The translations under genes and the position numbers were made by a program. A stretch of 64,000 nt of DNA. Origin: Streptomyces sp. HUAS MG91. Lineage in GTDB: Bacteria; Actinomycetota; Actinomycetes; Streptomycetales; Streptomycetaceae. Under the pieces are notes generated by a model. It searched no databases, had not been told where the DNA came from, and saw nothing but the letters and a program-made list of their open reading frames with translations. Of the stretch, positions 8,068-16,757 are shown one piece after another. Every line of letters starts with the position of its first letter. The stretch's first letter is position 1. The DNA lies in assembly GCF_040529335.1 (NCBI RefSeq), contig NZ_CP159534.1, positions 7,936,001 to 8,000,000 of the forward strand. The letters run 5' to 3'.

Positions 8068-8469
8068 ATGCTCAGTGAGGACGTTCGGACCCCCAGAACC
8101 CTTCCGCCGGCCAGCACCGGGCACGACGACCCCTTGCAGCGTCTGCAGCAGGAGCCGCAGCTCGGCGACGGCGTCATCCGCCTGCGCGCGACCACCCACC
8201 CCGAAGAGATCCGCATCACGGGCATCCCCGTGATGTGCTCCAGCTGCGGCGCGCGCCGCGACTGGATGGTCATCTGCGACCGCAGCACGATCCGCATCCG
8301 CTGCCGCTGCGCCTACGAATGGATCGAGCCCGAACTGAGCCGCGCGGACTACGAAGCCATGATCGACGCTGGAGGCCGCGACCACCCGAGCCTGGAGGCC
8401 GCTGCGCAGGCCATGGGCTACGACGGCGCCCTCGCCGGCACCTACTTCACCGACCCACGTCCCGCGTAG
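8068..8469 (+). CDS. Hypothetical zinc-ribbon-like protein
   Basis: A 133-residue protein with a strong GAGGAGG ribosome site 10 bases before ATG 8068. Cys-Ser-Ser-Cys near residue 57-60 and Cys-Arg-Cys near 79-81 could form a small zinc ribbon. The rest has no match I know. It is the last gene of the mobilization module: its 3' end overlaps the convergent MFS gene by 23 bases, which marks the left edge of the arsenic island. Confidence 0.6.
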   Translation: MLSEDVRTPRTLPPASTGHDDPLQRLQQEPQLGDGVIRLRATTHPEEIRITGIPVMCSSCGARRDWMVICDRSTIRIRCRCAYEWIEPELSRADYEAMIDAGGRDHPSLEAAAQAMGYDGALAGTYFTDPRPA

Positions 8470-9739
8470 GCGCACCGTATTCGGAGGCTTTCACCTTGGC
8501 CTGGCTGCCCGGTTCCTTGGAGGGCACCGTGACGCTGGACCCCCATGCGAGGAGCGCGGCGGCGAGGGAGGCCAGGGAGAGCCCCGCGAACAGGGCCGGG
8601 TAGCCACCCAAGGTCTCGGCCAGACTTGCTCCGGCCCAGGGCGCGATCGCCGCCGCGACCGTCGCGGGTGCGGCCAACAAACCAGAGAGCGTGCCGTAGT
8701 GCGTGGCGCCCCAGCGGTCGGTGACGGCGGTGGCCTGGAGGAGGGTGAGGTTGCCGCGGACCATGCCGGCGGCGACGGCCAGCACGACGAGGAGCGGAAT
8801 GGGGCCGGGGACGAGGCCCAGCGCGAGGGTAGTGGCCCCGCCGGCGGTGATCAGGAGCACGGTGCGGGTGGCCGTCGTGGTGCGTCGGGCGAGGCTCGCG
8901 TACAGGCTGCGGCCCAACGTCTGGCCCGCGCCGCCAAGGCCCAGTGCCCATGCGGCGGTTGTCGCGCTCGCGCCGCGTTCGGTCAGGAGTGGTACGAGGC
9001 CGATGACGACCGCGTAGACCGCGAAGCCGGAGAGGGTGAAGGCTGCCGCGAGGAGGAGTAAGGGGCGTGTCCGGGCGACCGTGTCGCTGCTGTTCTCGGC
9101 TCCCGAATGGACAGAGGGTTCGGGTGCCGGTGGCCATGGGGCGCGTAGGGCGAGGGCGTGGGCGGGGATGGTGATCAGGGCGAGGAGTACGGCCAGGACC
9201 GCGTACGTGGTGCGCCAGGTGAAGTGGTCGGCGAGGGCTGCAGTGATGGGCGCGAAGACGGTGGACGCCAGGCCGCCGGCCAGGGTGATGACGGTCAGGG
9301 CACGGACGCGCTGCGGGCCCCACCAGCGGGTCACTGCGGCGAAGGCGGGCTGATAGAAGGTGGCGGCCATGGCGATGCCGGCCAGGAACCAAGCGGCGTA
9401 GAAGACAGCCAGGTTGGGTGCGGCGGCGATCGCGACGACCGAGACCACCGCGAGGGCTGAGCCGAACGTCATGACCTTGTGTGGGCCGCGTCGGTCGAGG
9501 GCGCGGCCGATCGGTATGCCGGTGACGGCGGAGACGAGCAGGGCCATGGAGAAGGCGCCGGTGGTGGCGGACGTCGACCAGCCAGTGTCGGCCGTGATGC
9601 GGGAGTTCAGTACCGGGAAGGCGTAGTAGACGATGCCCCAGCTGGTGATCTGGGTGGCGCACAGGGCGGGCAGGACGGCGCGGGGCCGCGACGACCGGTC
9701 ATCCGGTTCGGCGGCCCCGCCAGCGTAAAGATTCGTCAT
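8447..9739 (-). CDS. MFS transporter of the arsenic island
   Basis: A 430-residue protein with about twelve hydrophobic segments in two halves joined by a hydrophilic loop near residue 210. The MFS motif A variant Gly-Arg-Ala-Leu-Asp-Arg-Arg-Gly-Pro follows the second segment. ATG 9739 is chosen; an upstream TTG at 9754 would overlap the arsI stop. It starts eight bases after arsI, so flavoprotein, arsI and MFS form one operon. By context it probably exports an arsenical, perhaps an organoarsenical or its product; this is inference, since MFS family membership alone does not fix the substrate. Confidence 0.8.
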   Translation of the reverse strand: MTNLYAGGAAEPDDRSSRPRAVLPALCATQITSWGIVYYAFPVLNSRITADTGWSTSATTGAFSMALLVSAVTGIPIGRALDRRGPHKVMTFGSALAVVSVVAIAAAPNLAVFYAAWFLAGIAMAATFYQPAFAAVTRWWGPQRVRALTVITLAGGLASTVFAPITAALADHFTWRTTYAVLAVLLALITIPAHALALRAPWPPAPEPSVHSGAENSSDTVARTRPLLLLAAAFTLSGFAVYAVVIGLVPLLTERGASATTAAWALGLGGAGQTLGRSLYASLARRTTTATRTVLLITAGGATTLALGLVPGPIPLLVVLAVAAGMVRGNLTLLQATAVTDRWGATHYGTLSGLLAAPATVAAAIAPWAGASLAETLGGYPALFAGLSLASLAAALLAWGSSVTVPSKEPGSQAKVKASEYGAPTRDVGR

Positions 9740-9747
9740 CGTGCGGG

Positions 9748-10200
9748 TCAGCAACAGCCGCTGCTGAGCTCGACCCCCGCTGCATCACTCGGTCCGGCGC
9801 AACAGGTGCTCTGGGGCTGCTTGGTGAGGGTGTCGGCGTCGGCCTTGACGACGTACACCTCCCAGGGTTCCTGGCCGGGGCCGTGGACCCAGACCTTGTC
9901 CTGGAGGGCGTAGCAGCAGGTGGTGTCGTTCTCCACCGCCGTGTCGAGTCCTTGGTCGGCGAGGCGGGCGGTAGCTGCGTGTACGGCTTCGGAGGAAGCG
10001 ACTTCTACGCCGAGGTGGTCCATGCGTGTGTCCTGCCCGGCCTCGCCCTGGACGAGGACGAGCTTGAGCGGGGGTTCGGCGATGGCGAAGTTGGCGTAGC
10101 CCTCGCGGAGCTTGGCCGGTTCGGTGTTGAAGAGCTTGCTGTAGAAGGCGATCGAGGCGTCGAGGTCGGGCACGCGCAGAGCCAGTTGCACACGGGACAT
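9748..10200 (-). CDS. arsI: ArsI/CadI-family metalloenzyme (C-As lyase type)
   Basis: A 150-residue vicinal-oxygen-chelate-fold protein. It has the conserved Cys95-Cys96 pair (Thr-Thr-Cys-Cys-Tyr), His62 and Glu114 expected for arsenic and metal binding. The usual first ligand His5 is replaced by Gln5, as in actinobacterial CadI-like members, so lyase activity on methylarsenite is plausible but not certain. The C-terminal extension ends in Gly-Cys-Cys. GGAGGACC before the ATG is a good ribosome site. It sits between a flavoprotein and an MFS pump in one operon. Confidence 0.85.
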   Translation of the reverse strand: MSRVQLALRVPDLDASIAFYSKLFNTEPAKLREGYANFAIAEPPLKLVLVQGEAGQDTRMDHLGVEVASSEAVHAATARLADQGLDTAVENDTTCCYALQDKVWVHGPGQEPWEVYVVKADADTLTKQPQSTCCAGPSDAAGVELSSGCC

Positions 10201-10243
10201 GGTGGTCCTCCTGTCGTGATGGGTGGCGCGGGCGTGGTGCGCG

Positions 10244-11638
10244 TCAGCAGCAGCCGCCGGAGGTGGGGGTCTGGGAGGTTCCGGGGGCGCCGAGCTGGAT
10301 CAGGGCGGGGGCCGGGGCGCAGCAGCCGCCGCCATCGCCCTCCTGGGCGTCGGGGGTGTCAAAGAGGCCGGCGCCGCCGCACACTCCGGTCTCGGGGAGG
10401 GTGAGCTCGACGCGGTCGGCGGACTCCTCGTCCCCGGCGAGGGCGGCGGCGACCGAGCGGACCTGCTCGTAGCCGGTCATGGCGAGGAAGGTGGGGGCGC
10501 GGCCGTAGGACTTCATGCCGACCAGGTAGATGCCCTGTTCGGGGTGGGACAGTTCGCGGTGGCCGTGCGGGTAGACGGTGCCGCAGGAGTGCTGGTTGGG
10601 GTCGATGAGCGGGGCCAGCTCGACCGGGGCCTGCAGGCGCTCGTCGAGGCCGAGGCGGAGTTCGTCGAGGAAGGACAGGTCGGGGCGGAAGCCGGTCAGC
10701 ACGATGACCGCGTCGACCGGGTCGAGGCGGCGTCCGTCCTCGGCGACCAGGACCAGGCGGCCCTCCGCGTCCCGCTCGATGGCGTCGGTGCGGAAGCCGG
10801 TGACCGCGTCGGCGTGGCCGTCGTCGACGGCGGCCTTCGCCGCAAGGCCGAGAGCGCCGCGCGCGGGCAGCTGATCGGCCTCGCCGCCGCCGAACGTGGA
10901 GCCGGAAATGCCGCGCCGCAGGATCCACACGCCCTTGGTGTCAGTGCCGTCGTCGGACTTGGCGAGGTCGGCCAGGTAGGCGAGGGCGGTGAAGGCGGAG
11001 GCGCCGGAGCCGATGACCGCGGTGCGCTTGCCCGCGTAACGGGCGCGTACGGCAGGGTCCTTGAGGTAGGGCACGCGGTACGTGATGCGGTCCGAGGCGG
11101 CGCGCTCGCCGAGCGCGGGAAGACCGCTGCCGCCCGCTGGGGACGGGGTGGCCCAGGTGCCCGAGGCGTCGATGATGGCGCGGGCGAAGATCCGCTCCTC
11201 GTGGCCGCCGGCGTGGGTGACGTGGACGACGAAGGGCTGGGTCTCACGGGCGGCGTCGACGATGCGGTCGCGGCCGGAGCGGGAGACGCCGGTGACGGAG
11301 GCGCCGGTACGGACCTTGTCGCCGAGGGCGTCGGCGAGCGGCTGCAGGTAGGCGTCTGCCCAGTCGCCGCCGGAGGGGTAGGTGTCCGGGTCGGGGCGGG
11401 TCCAGCCGGTGGGGGCGAGCAGCTTCTCGGCAGCCGGGTCGAGGACCTCGCCCCAGGTGGAGAAGAGGCGAACGTGCGCCCACTCGCGCACAGCGGCAGC
11501 GGCCACAGGCCCGGCCTCCAGGACGAGGGGCGCGAGCCCTTGCTCGACGAGGTGCGCGGCGGCGGCCAGACCGATGGGGCCCGCTCCGATGACGACGACG
11601 GGGAGGTCCTCGGTGCGGCTGGTGGCAGGTGCGGTCAT
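10244..11638 (-). CDS. FAD-dependent oxidoreductase/monooxygenase, arsenic-associated
   Basis: A 464-residue protein. Start ATG 11638 has GGAGGG before it; the longer frame reaches into the operator region. Residues 14-22 carry the FAD-binding GxGxxG (Val-Ile-Gly-Ala-Gly-Pro-Ile-Gly), and a second dinucleotide fold (Ala-Val-Ile-Gly-Ser-Gly-Ala-Ser-Ala) occurs near residue 200. The C-terminal 45 residues are Cys-rich, with Gly-Gly-Gly-Cys-Cys and a terminal Gly-Gly-Cys-Cys, so an arsenic(III)-binding tail is likely. It is divergent from an arsR gene and heads the arsI-MFS operon. It is probably an arsenical oxidase or monooxygenase; the reaction is not known from sequence. Confidence 0.75.
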   Translation of the reverse strand: MTAPATSRTEDLPVVVIGAGPIGLAAAAHLVEQGLAPLVLEAGPVAAAAVREWAHVRLFSTWGEVLDPAAEKLLAPTGWTRPDPDTYPSGGDWADAYLQPLADALGDKVRTGASVTGVSRSGRDRIVDAARETQPFVVHVTHAGGHEERIFARAIIDASGTWATPSPAGGSGLPALGERAASDRITYRVPYLKDPAVRARYAGKRTAVIGSGASAFTALAYLADLAKSDDGTDTKGVWILRRGISGSTFGGGEADQLPARGALGLAAKAAVDDGHADAVTGFRTDAIERDAEGRLVLVAEDGRRLDPVDAVIVLTGFRPDLSFLDELRLGLDERLQAPVELAPLIDPNQHSCGTVYPHGHRELSHPEQGIYLVGMKSYGRAPTFLAMTGYEQVRSVAAALAGDEESADRVELTLPETGVCGGAGLFDTPDAQEGDGGGCCAPAPALIQLGAPGTSQTPTSGGCC

Positions 11639-11722
11639 TGCGGCGACCCTCCGGAGCTTGTTTCGATTGCTGTCGATACAGAGGAGCTTGCCTCGTGCAT
11701 CGACAAGTGTCAACATAGACGC
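11639..11722. promoter_or_regulatory. Divergent ars promoter/operator region
   Basis: Between the flavoprotein operon and arsR. TGTCGAT at 11671-11677 is the exact complement of ATCGACA at 11699-11705, and a further TCGAT lies at 11663-11667. Such repeats fit ArsR-family binding upstream of both genes. Confidence 0.5.
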
Positions 11723-12103
11723 ATGTCGAATTCTCAGATGGTGGAGCTGACGGTCGTGGAGCCGGACGCCCAGGCGGCGGAGTCAGTGGTGCCGTGCTGC
11801 CCGCCGATCACGGCGGGCGAGCTGTCGGTGGCCGACGCCGAGAAGATGGCCGCGATGTTCAAGGCGCTGTCGGACCCGGTGCGGCTGCGCCTGTTCTCCA
11901 AGGTGGCCTCGCACGCGGGCGGCGAGGCGTGCGTGTGCGACATCTCCGACGTCGGCGTCTCGCAGCCGACCGTCTCCCACCACCTGAAGAAGCTCAAGGA
12001 TGCGGGACTGCTCACCTCCGAGCGGCGCGGTACGTGGGTCTACTACAGCGTCGCGCCTTCGGTGGTGGCGGCGATGTCGGCCATGCTCGATCTGCGCGGC
12101 TAG
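11723..12103 (+). CDS. arsR: ArsR-family arsenic-responsive repressor
   Basis: A 126-residue winged-helix repressor. Cys70 and Cys72 in Ala-Cys-Val-Cys-Asp match the inducer-binding cysteines of the E. coli-type ArsR, and the recognition helix follows (Val-Ser-Gln-Pro-Thr-Val-Ser-His-His). An N-terminal Cys25-Cys26 pair is additional. No clear ribosome site precedes ATG 11723, so it may be leaderless; an ATG at 11738 is an alternative. It is transcribed divergently from the flavoprotein-arsI-MFS operon, which it probably represses. Confidence 0.88.
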   Translation: MSNSQMVELTVVEPDAQAAESVVPCCPPITAGELSVADAEKMAAMFKALSDPVRLRLFSKVASHAGGEACVCDISDVGVSQPTVSHHLKKLKDAGLLTSERRGTWVYYSVAPSVVAAMSAMLDLRG

Positions 12104-12121
12104 CTCCCGGCGAAGGGTGGT

Positions 12122-12457
12122 TCAGGTGCCACAGTCGGGCGGGCAGCAGCGCGCCAAGTACGACTGAAGATCGGCGAGGCGCCGGCTCGTGGTGGCGCCG
12201 TCGGCGCGGTAGTAGACCTGTTTGCCTTCGCGCCGGGAGGTGACCAGGCCGCCGCGCCGCAGCAGGCTCAGGTGCTCCGAGGTCGTCGACGACCTGAGGC
12301 CGCAGCGTTCCGCGATCTCTCCGACGGTGAATTCGACGTTCCCGGCGAACTGCAGCATCACGCGCTGACGGGTCTCGCTCGCCAGCGCCTTGAGGAAGTC
12401 CGCGGTCGCGGCGTCCATCGCCTGGGCCGCCTTCTGCCCGTCGTTTCCCTCGGCCAC
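12122..12457 (-). CDS. Second ArsR/SmtB-family regulator
   Basis: A 111-residue winged-helix protein from GTG 12457 with AGGTGA five bases upstream. The HTH is at about residues 45-75 (Glu-Ile-Ala-Glu-Arg-Cys-Gly-Leu, then Thr-Thr-Ser-Glu-His-Leu). Its cysteines are near the C-terminus (Cys104, Cys105, Cys109), unlike the first arsR, so it senses its ligand differently. It is divergent from the ArsO-like pseudogene and convergent with the first arsR. Confidence 0.82.
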   Translation of the reverse strand: MAEGNDGQKAAQAMDAATADFLKALASETRQRVMLQFAGNVEFTVGEIAERCGLRSSTTSEHLSLLRRGGLVTSRREGKQVYYRADGATTSRRLADLQSYLARCCPPDCGT

Positions 12458-12529
12458 TCGCGATCACCTACGCCCTTCATTTCGTTATTTCCCGAATCGA
12501 CGACACGACTTAGGAAAGGTCACTCTCTC

Positions 12530-13570
12530 ATGGAGCACACTGACCTGATCATCATCGGTGCAGGCCAGGCGGGCCTGGCCACTGCCGCTCTGGCCCGCCG
12601 GTACGGCTTCGGCCGCCCCCTGCTCCTGGAGGCGGCTGCCGAGCCGGCCGGCTCCTGGCCGGACTACTACGACAGCCTCACGCTCTTCTCTCCCGCCCGG
12701 TACTCGGCGCTGCCCGGCCTGCCCTTCCCCGGCGATCCCGACCGGTACCCCACCCGCGACGAGGTCGTCGACTACCTGCGCCGGTACGCCGCCCGTCTCG
12801 ACGCCGACGTGCGCACCCGCACTCGCGTCACCTCCGTGCGCCGCGAAGGCGGAGCGTGGATCGTCACCGCCGAGGACGGCACGTCCTGGTCGGCGCGCAC
12901 CGTGATCGCCGCGACCGGGAACTACACCACCCCTAACATGCCTGTGCTGCCCGGCCAGGACGCGTTCACCGGCCGCGTGCTGCACGCCGCCGAGTACCGG
13001 GGGCCCGAGCCGTTCGACGGGCAGCGGGTCGTCGTGGTCGGCGGCGGCAACTCCGCGGTGCAGATCGCCGCTGAACTCGGAGCCGTCGCCGAGGTATCCC
13101 TGGCCACGCGGCGCCCGCTGGGCTGGATGCCGCAGACCATCCTCGGCCGGGACCTGCACTGGTGGCTCAAGTACACGCGCCTTGACGTCGCGCCCATCCG
13201 GCGGTGGTTGGAGAAGCTGCCCGTTTCCGTGCTCGATGACGGCCGCTATCGAGCCGCTCTGGACCGGCACGGTGTGGACCAGCGCTCGATGTTCGCGCGG
13301 TACGAGGCCGACGGCGTGGTCTGGGACGACGGCGCGAAGGAACGGGTGGACGCCGTGCTGCTGGCTACGGGGTAACAACTCGCCTTCCCCTACCTCGAAG
13401 GCACCGGCGCCCTGGACCACGACGGGCAGCCGTTGCACCGGGGCGGGGTCGCCTCCGGCTTGCCGGGACTCGGGTTCGTCGGCATCGAGTTCCAGCGCAG
13501 CTTCTCGTCCAAGACGCTGCGCGGGGTGGGACGGGACGCGGGGTACGTGCTGGCGCGCCTGCGCCGATGA
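12530..13570 (+). pseudogene. ArsO-like flavin monooxygenase, interrupted by a nonsense codon
   Basis: From ATG 12530 (AGGAAAGG upstream) the frame encodes an FAD/NAD(P)-binding monooxygenase: GAGQAG at residues 9-14, the Phe-Ser-Pro-Ala-Arg-Tyr motif, and a second GGGNSA fold near 168-173. At 13373-13375 a TAA replaces what should be a Tyr codon in an Ala-Thr-Gly-Tyr motif (codon 282). The same frame then continues for 64 more residues with good coding character, ending Leu-Ala-Arg-Leu-Arg-Arg at 13570. A single C-to-A change explains it. The full protein would be 346 residues. It may be dead, or make a truncated product. Confidence 0.8.
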
Positions 13571-13628
13571 CGGTCCGCAGAGGCGCCGGCGTCCGGGGAT
13601 TGTCAGTGGGGCGCGGCACCATGGACGC

Positions 13629-14369
13629 GTGAACATTGATATCCCTTGGGCCCGCGCCGAGTTGGCGCAGTTCCTTGCACTGACCGAGCTGTACCGTCCG
13701 CCCGATCCGCCAGGCGTCGTGAACTTCACCAGCAGGTTGAGCAACCGCGGCAAGAACTCCGAGATCAACGCCAGTGCCCATGTGGTCGAGCAGATCCTCG
13801 ACCGCGTCCTGCCTCGCTGGCGTACCGAAGTTCCTGACGACCGCAACAAGGACGTGAATCGCTGGTACCAGCACCGCGATGCCGCGCAGCGCGCCGATGC
13901 AGCCCTGCAACGGGACGCGGAAGTCCGTGAGCGTCTCGGCGATGATGCCCCTCAGCTCAGCGCCTCGACCTTGCACCCGTGGGTGTGGAGTGGTGCCCGG
14001 TCCTTGTGGCAGAGCGGGCACTACCGCGAAGCGGTAACGGCCGCAGCAAGGAAGGTGAACGCGGAGGCGCAGAACAAGGTCGGTCGCCGGGACGCGAGTG
14101 AAACCGCCTTGTTCCAGAGCGTGTTCTCCAAGGACGACCCCAAACCGGGGCAGCCGCGCCTGCGACTCAGGGCAGACGACGGCAGCGACACCTTCCGCAG
14201 TGTTCAGCGCGGAGCCGCCGCCTTCGCCGAGGGGTGCTTCGCGGGCATCCGCAATCCCAACAGCCACGAGGACGGGCTGCCGGAACTGCCGGAGAACGAG
14301 GCACTGGAGCAACTCGCGGCGTTCAGTGTGCTGGCCCGTTGGGTGGATGCCGCCACTCTCGCGACGTGA
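13629..14369 (+). CDS. TIGR02391-like (Ymh-type) protein
   Basis: A 246-residue protein from GTG 13629. Its middle part carries the features of the TIGR02391 family: Leu-His-Pro-Trp-Val followed by Ser-Gly-His-Tyr-Arg-Glu-Ala-Val, an Asn-Ala-Glu segment, and near the end Arg-Asn-Pro-Asn-Ser-His-Glu, which resembles the Arg-x6-His type motif of the HEPN-like Abi-associated group. It is unrelated to arsenic chemistry and sits inside the island. A defence or toxin-like RNase role has been suggested for related proteins; here it is only a possibility. Confidence 0.6.
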   Translation: MNIDIPWARAELAQFLALTELYRPPDPPGVVNFTSRLSNRGKNSEINASAHVVEQILDRVLPRWRTEVPDDRNKDVNRWYQHRDAAQRADAALQRDAEVRERLGDDAPQLSASTLHPWVWSGARSLWQSGHYREAVTAAARKVNAEAQNKVGRRDASETALFQSVFSKDDPKPGQPRLRLRADDGSDTFRSVQRGAAAFAEGCFAGIRNPNSHEDGLPELPENEALEQLAAFSVLARWVDAATLAT

Positions 14370-14386
14370 GGGGGTGCCGAGCTCGA

Positions 14387-15445
14387 TCAGCGCAGGAGGC
14401 CGGCGATCTCCCGGGCGGCGTCCCGAGCGGGTCGTCCTACGCCAATCAGGGTGGCGGAGGCGGGGCCGGTCCAGTCGCCGTAGCCGAGCAGGTGCAGGCG
14501 GGGCTCGTCGGCCGCGCGGGTGCCCTCCGTGGCGATGTGGCCGCGGGGGCCCCGGAGGTGGAGCGGACCGAGATGGGAGAGGGCGGGCCTGAAGCCGGTG
14601 CACCAGATGATCGCGTCGGCTTCGGCGCGGGTCCCGTCGGCCCAGACCACGCCGCCTCGCTCCAGGCGGTCGAACATGGGGGACGCCTTGAGTAGTCCCG
14701 CATCCCGTGCCGCCCGCACGGGCGGGACCGCCACGATGTCGCCGAGGGAGGCGACGCCTCCGGTGTCGGTGCGGCCCGCGTCCAGGGCGCGGTGTCGGGC
14801 GGTGGCCGCGTCGAACAGGGCCCGCCCATCGATGTCGTCGGCAAGGAAGCGAGCCGGGCGCTGGGTGACCCAGGTCAGCTCGGTGTCGTAGGCGAGGTCG
14901 GCGGCGATCTGGGCGCCGGAGTTGCCGCCGCCGACGACCACGACGCGCTGGCCGGCGAATTCGGCCGGGCTGCGGTAGTCCACGGTGTGCAGCTGACGGC
15001 CGCCGAAGTCGGTCCGTCCGGCGATCGCGGGCAGGAACGGCCGCCACCATGTTCCCGTCGCCGAGACCACAGCCCGCGCCCGCCACGTACCGCTGTCGGA
15101 CTCGACCCGCAGATGGGCTCCGTCGCGGTGCACGCCGTGGACTCGAACCGGCCGTGCGACGGGAAGCTCGTACCGCTGCTCGTATTCGGTGAGGTACTCC
15201 ACCACGTGCCGGGCGTCCGGATAGACCTCGCCCACCTGCACCGGCATCGGCCGCCCCGGCAGCGAGGAGAACGCCGCCGGGGAGAACAGGTGGAGCGAGT
15301 CCCAGGTGTGCAGCCAGGCGCCGCCGGGCGTGGGCTGGGCGTCCAGGATGACGAAGTCCAGGCCCTGGCGGCGCAGGTGGTAACCGGCGGCGAGCCCGGC
15401 CTGGCCGCCGCCGATCACCACCACATCGACGCACTCCTGGGTCAT
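14387..15445 (-). CDS. arsO: Flavin-dependent monooxygenase, ArsO type
   Basis: A 352-residue protein. ATG 15445 overlaps the stop of the DUF2180 gene, which fixes the start. FAD-binding GGGQAG is at residues 12-17, the Phe-Ser-Pro-Ala-Ala-Phe-Ser motif follows, and NAD(P)-binding GGGNSG is near residue 165. It belongs to the same family as the interrupted copy at 12.5-13.6 kb and is intact. ArsO is known from Streptomyces ars clusters together with Acr3, ArsC and thioredoxin reductase. It is the last gene of the arsR-acr3-DUF2180-arsO operon; its exact reaction is not settled. Confidence 0.8.
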   Translation of the reverse strand: MTQECVDVVVIGGGQAGLAAGYHLRRQGLDFVILDAQPTPGGAWLHTWDSLHLFSPAAFSSLPGRPMPVQVGEVYPDARHVVEYLTEYEQRYELPVARPVRVHGVHRDGAHLRVESDSGTWRARAVVSATGTWWRPFLPAIAGRTDFGGRQLHTVDYRSPAEFAGQRVVVVGGGNSGAQIAADLAYDTELTWVTQRPARFLADDIDGRALFDAATARHRALDAGRTDTGGVASLGDIVAVPPVRAARDAGLLKASPMFDRLERGGVVWADGTRAEADAIIWCTGFRPALSHLGPLHLRGPRGHIATEGTRAADEPRLHLLGYGDWTGPASATLIGVGRPARDAAREIAGLLR

Positions 15446-15645
15446 GCGGCCGTCGCTGCCGTAGCGCACTTGGTGCAGCGCACCGTTCGGGCGACTGCCT
15501 CTTGGGGAGCCCCGACCACGGGACCGCGTCGGACGCTTCGGTCCGTCACCCGCGCATGTTCTTCGCACACGGCGGCGCCGCAGTCGTGGCACACGCCGAC
15601 GGCGGTCGCCACGGTTCCTTGCGCGTGACAGTCGAGGCAGTGCAT
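15442..15645 (-). CDS. DUF2180-type small zinc-binding protein
   Basis: A 67-residue protein with the pattern Met-x-Cys-x2-Cys, Cys-x2-Cys, Cys-x3-His and a final Cys-x2-Cys, which indicates a compact zinc-binding fold as in DUF2180. Its start overlaps the last base of acr3 and its stop overlaps the arsO start, so it is translationally coupled inside the operon. A role in metalloid handling is likely from position only. Confidence 0.75.
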   Translation of the reverse strand: MHCLDCHAQGTVATAVGVCHDCGAAVCEEHARVTDRSVRRGPVVGAPQEAVARTVRCTKCATAATAA

Positions 15646-16757
15646 CAGCTCTCCTTGGCGGTTGTCGTGAGCTGGGTCGGGGCGAAGTTCTTGCGCCAGG
15701 CCAGTGCCACGTAGACGAGTCCGATCAGGACCGGGACCTCGATCAGCGGGCCGACGACCCCGGCCAGCGCCTGCCCGGACGTCACGCCGAAGGTGGCGAT
15801 GGCGACGGCGATGGCCAGCTCGAAGTTGTTGCCCGCCGCCGTGAACGCGAGCGTGGTGGTGCGCTCGTAGGAGAGGCCGATGGCCTTGCCCAGCAGGAAG
15901 CTGCCGAAGAACATCACCGCGAAGTAGACCAGCAGCGGCAGCGCGATCCGGACGACGTCCAGCGGCTGCGAGGTGATTGCGTCACCCTGGAGCGCGAAGA
16001 GGATGACGATCGTGAAGAGCAGCCCGTACAGGGCCCACGGGCCGATCTTCGGGAGGAAGTTGGACTCGTACTTCTCCCGGCCCATCTTCTTCTCGCCGAC
16101 GCGGCGGGTGAGGTAGCCGGCGACCAGCGGGATGCCGAGGAAGACGATCACGTTCAGGGCGACGTGCCAGACCGGGACGTCGAGCCCCTGGCCGTTACCG
16201 AGGCCGAGCCACTGCGGCAGCAGGTCGAGGTAGAACCAGCCGAGCAGGCTGAAGGCGATCACCTGGAAGACGGAGTTGAGCGCGACCAGGACCGCCGCGG
16301 CCTCGCGGTCGCCGCACGCGAGGTCGTTCCAGATGATGACCATGGCGATGCAGCGGGCCAGACCGACGATGATCAATCCGGTGCGGTACTCCGGCAGGTC
16401 CGGGAGGAAGATCCATGCCAGTGCGAACATCACCGCCGGGCCGACGATCCAGTTGATGACCAGCGATGAGACCATGAGCGTCTTGTCGCCGGTGACCGTG
16501 TCGAGCTTGTCGTAGCGGACCTTCGCGAGGACCGGGTACATCATCACGAGCAGGCCGATAGCGATCGGCAGTGAGATGCCGCCGATCTCGACCTTCGCCA
16601 GCGCGTCGCCCAGGCCGGGGATCAGACGGCCGAGGCCGAGGCCGACCCCCATGGCGAGCAGGATCCATACGGCGAGGTAGCGGTCGAGTGTCGACAGCTT
16701 CGCGACGATCGAGGATTCCTCGGTGGTCGCGGTGACGGGTGCGTCGGTGCGGGTCAC
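15645..16757 (-). CDS. acr3: Acr3-type arsenite efflux permease
   Basis: A 370-residue membrane protein with ten hydrophobic segments. The conserved Cys136 of Acr3 lies in Gly-Leu-Ala-Arg-Cys-Ile-Ala-Met-Val, followed by Asn-Asp-Leu-Ala-Cys. The start is GTG 16757, overlapping the arsR stop by four bases, with GAGGG upstream; the longer open frame into arsR is not used. It exports arsenite through the cytoplasmic membrane using proton motive force. ArsC on the other strand supplies arsenite from arsenate. Confidence 0.93.
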   Translation of the reverse strand: MTRTDAPVTATTEESSIVAKLSTLDRYLAVWILLAMGVGLGLGRLIPGLGDALAKVEIGGISLPIAIGLLVMMYPVLAKVRYDKLDTVTGDKTLMVSSLVINWIVGPAVMFALAWIFLPDLPEYRTGLIIVGLARCIAMVIIWNDLACGDREAAAVLVALNSVFQVIAFSLLGWFYLDLLPQWLGLGNGQGLDVPVWHVALNVIVFLGIPLVAGYLTRRVGEKKMGREKYESNFLPKIGPWALYGLLFTIVILFALQGDAITSQPLDVVRIALPLLVYFAVMFFGSFLLGKAIGLSYERTTTLAFTAAGNNFELAIAVAIATFGVTSGQALAGVVGPLIEVPVLIGLVYVALAWRKNFAPTQLTTTAKES

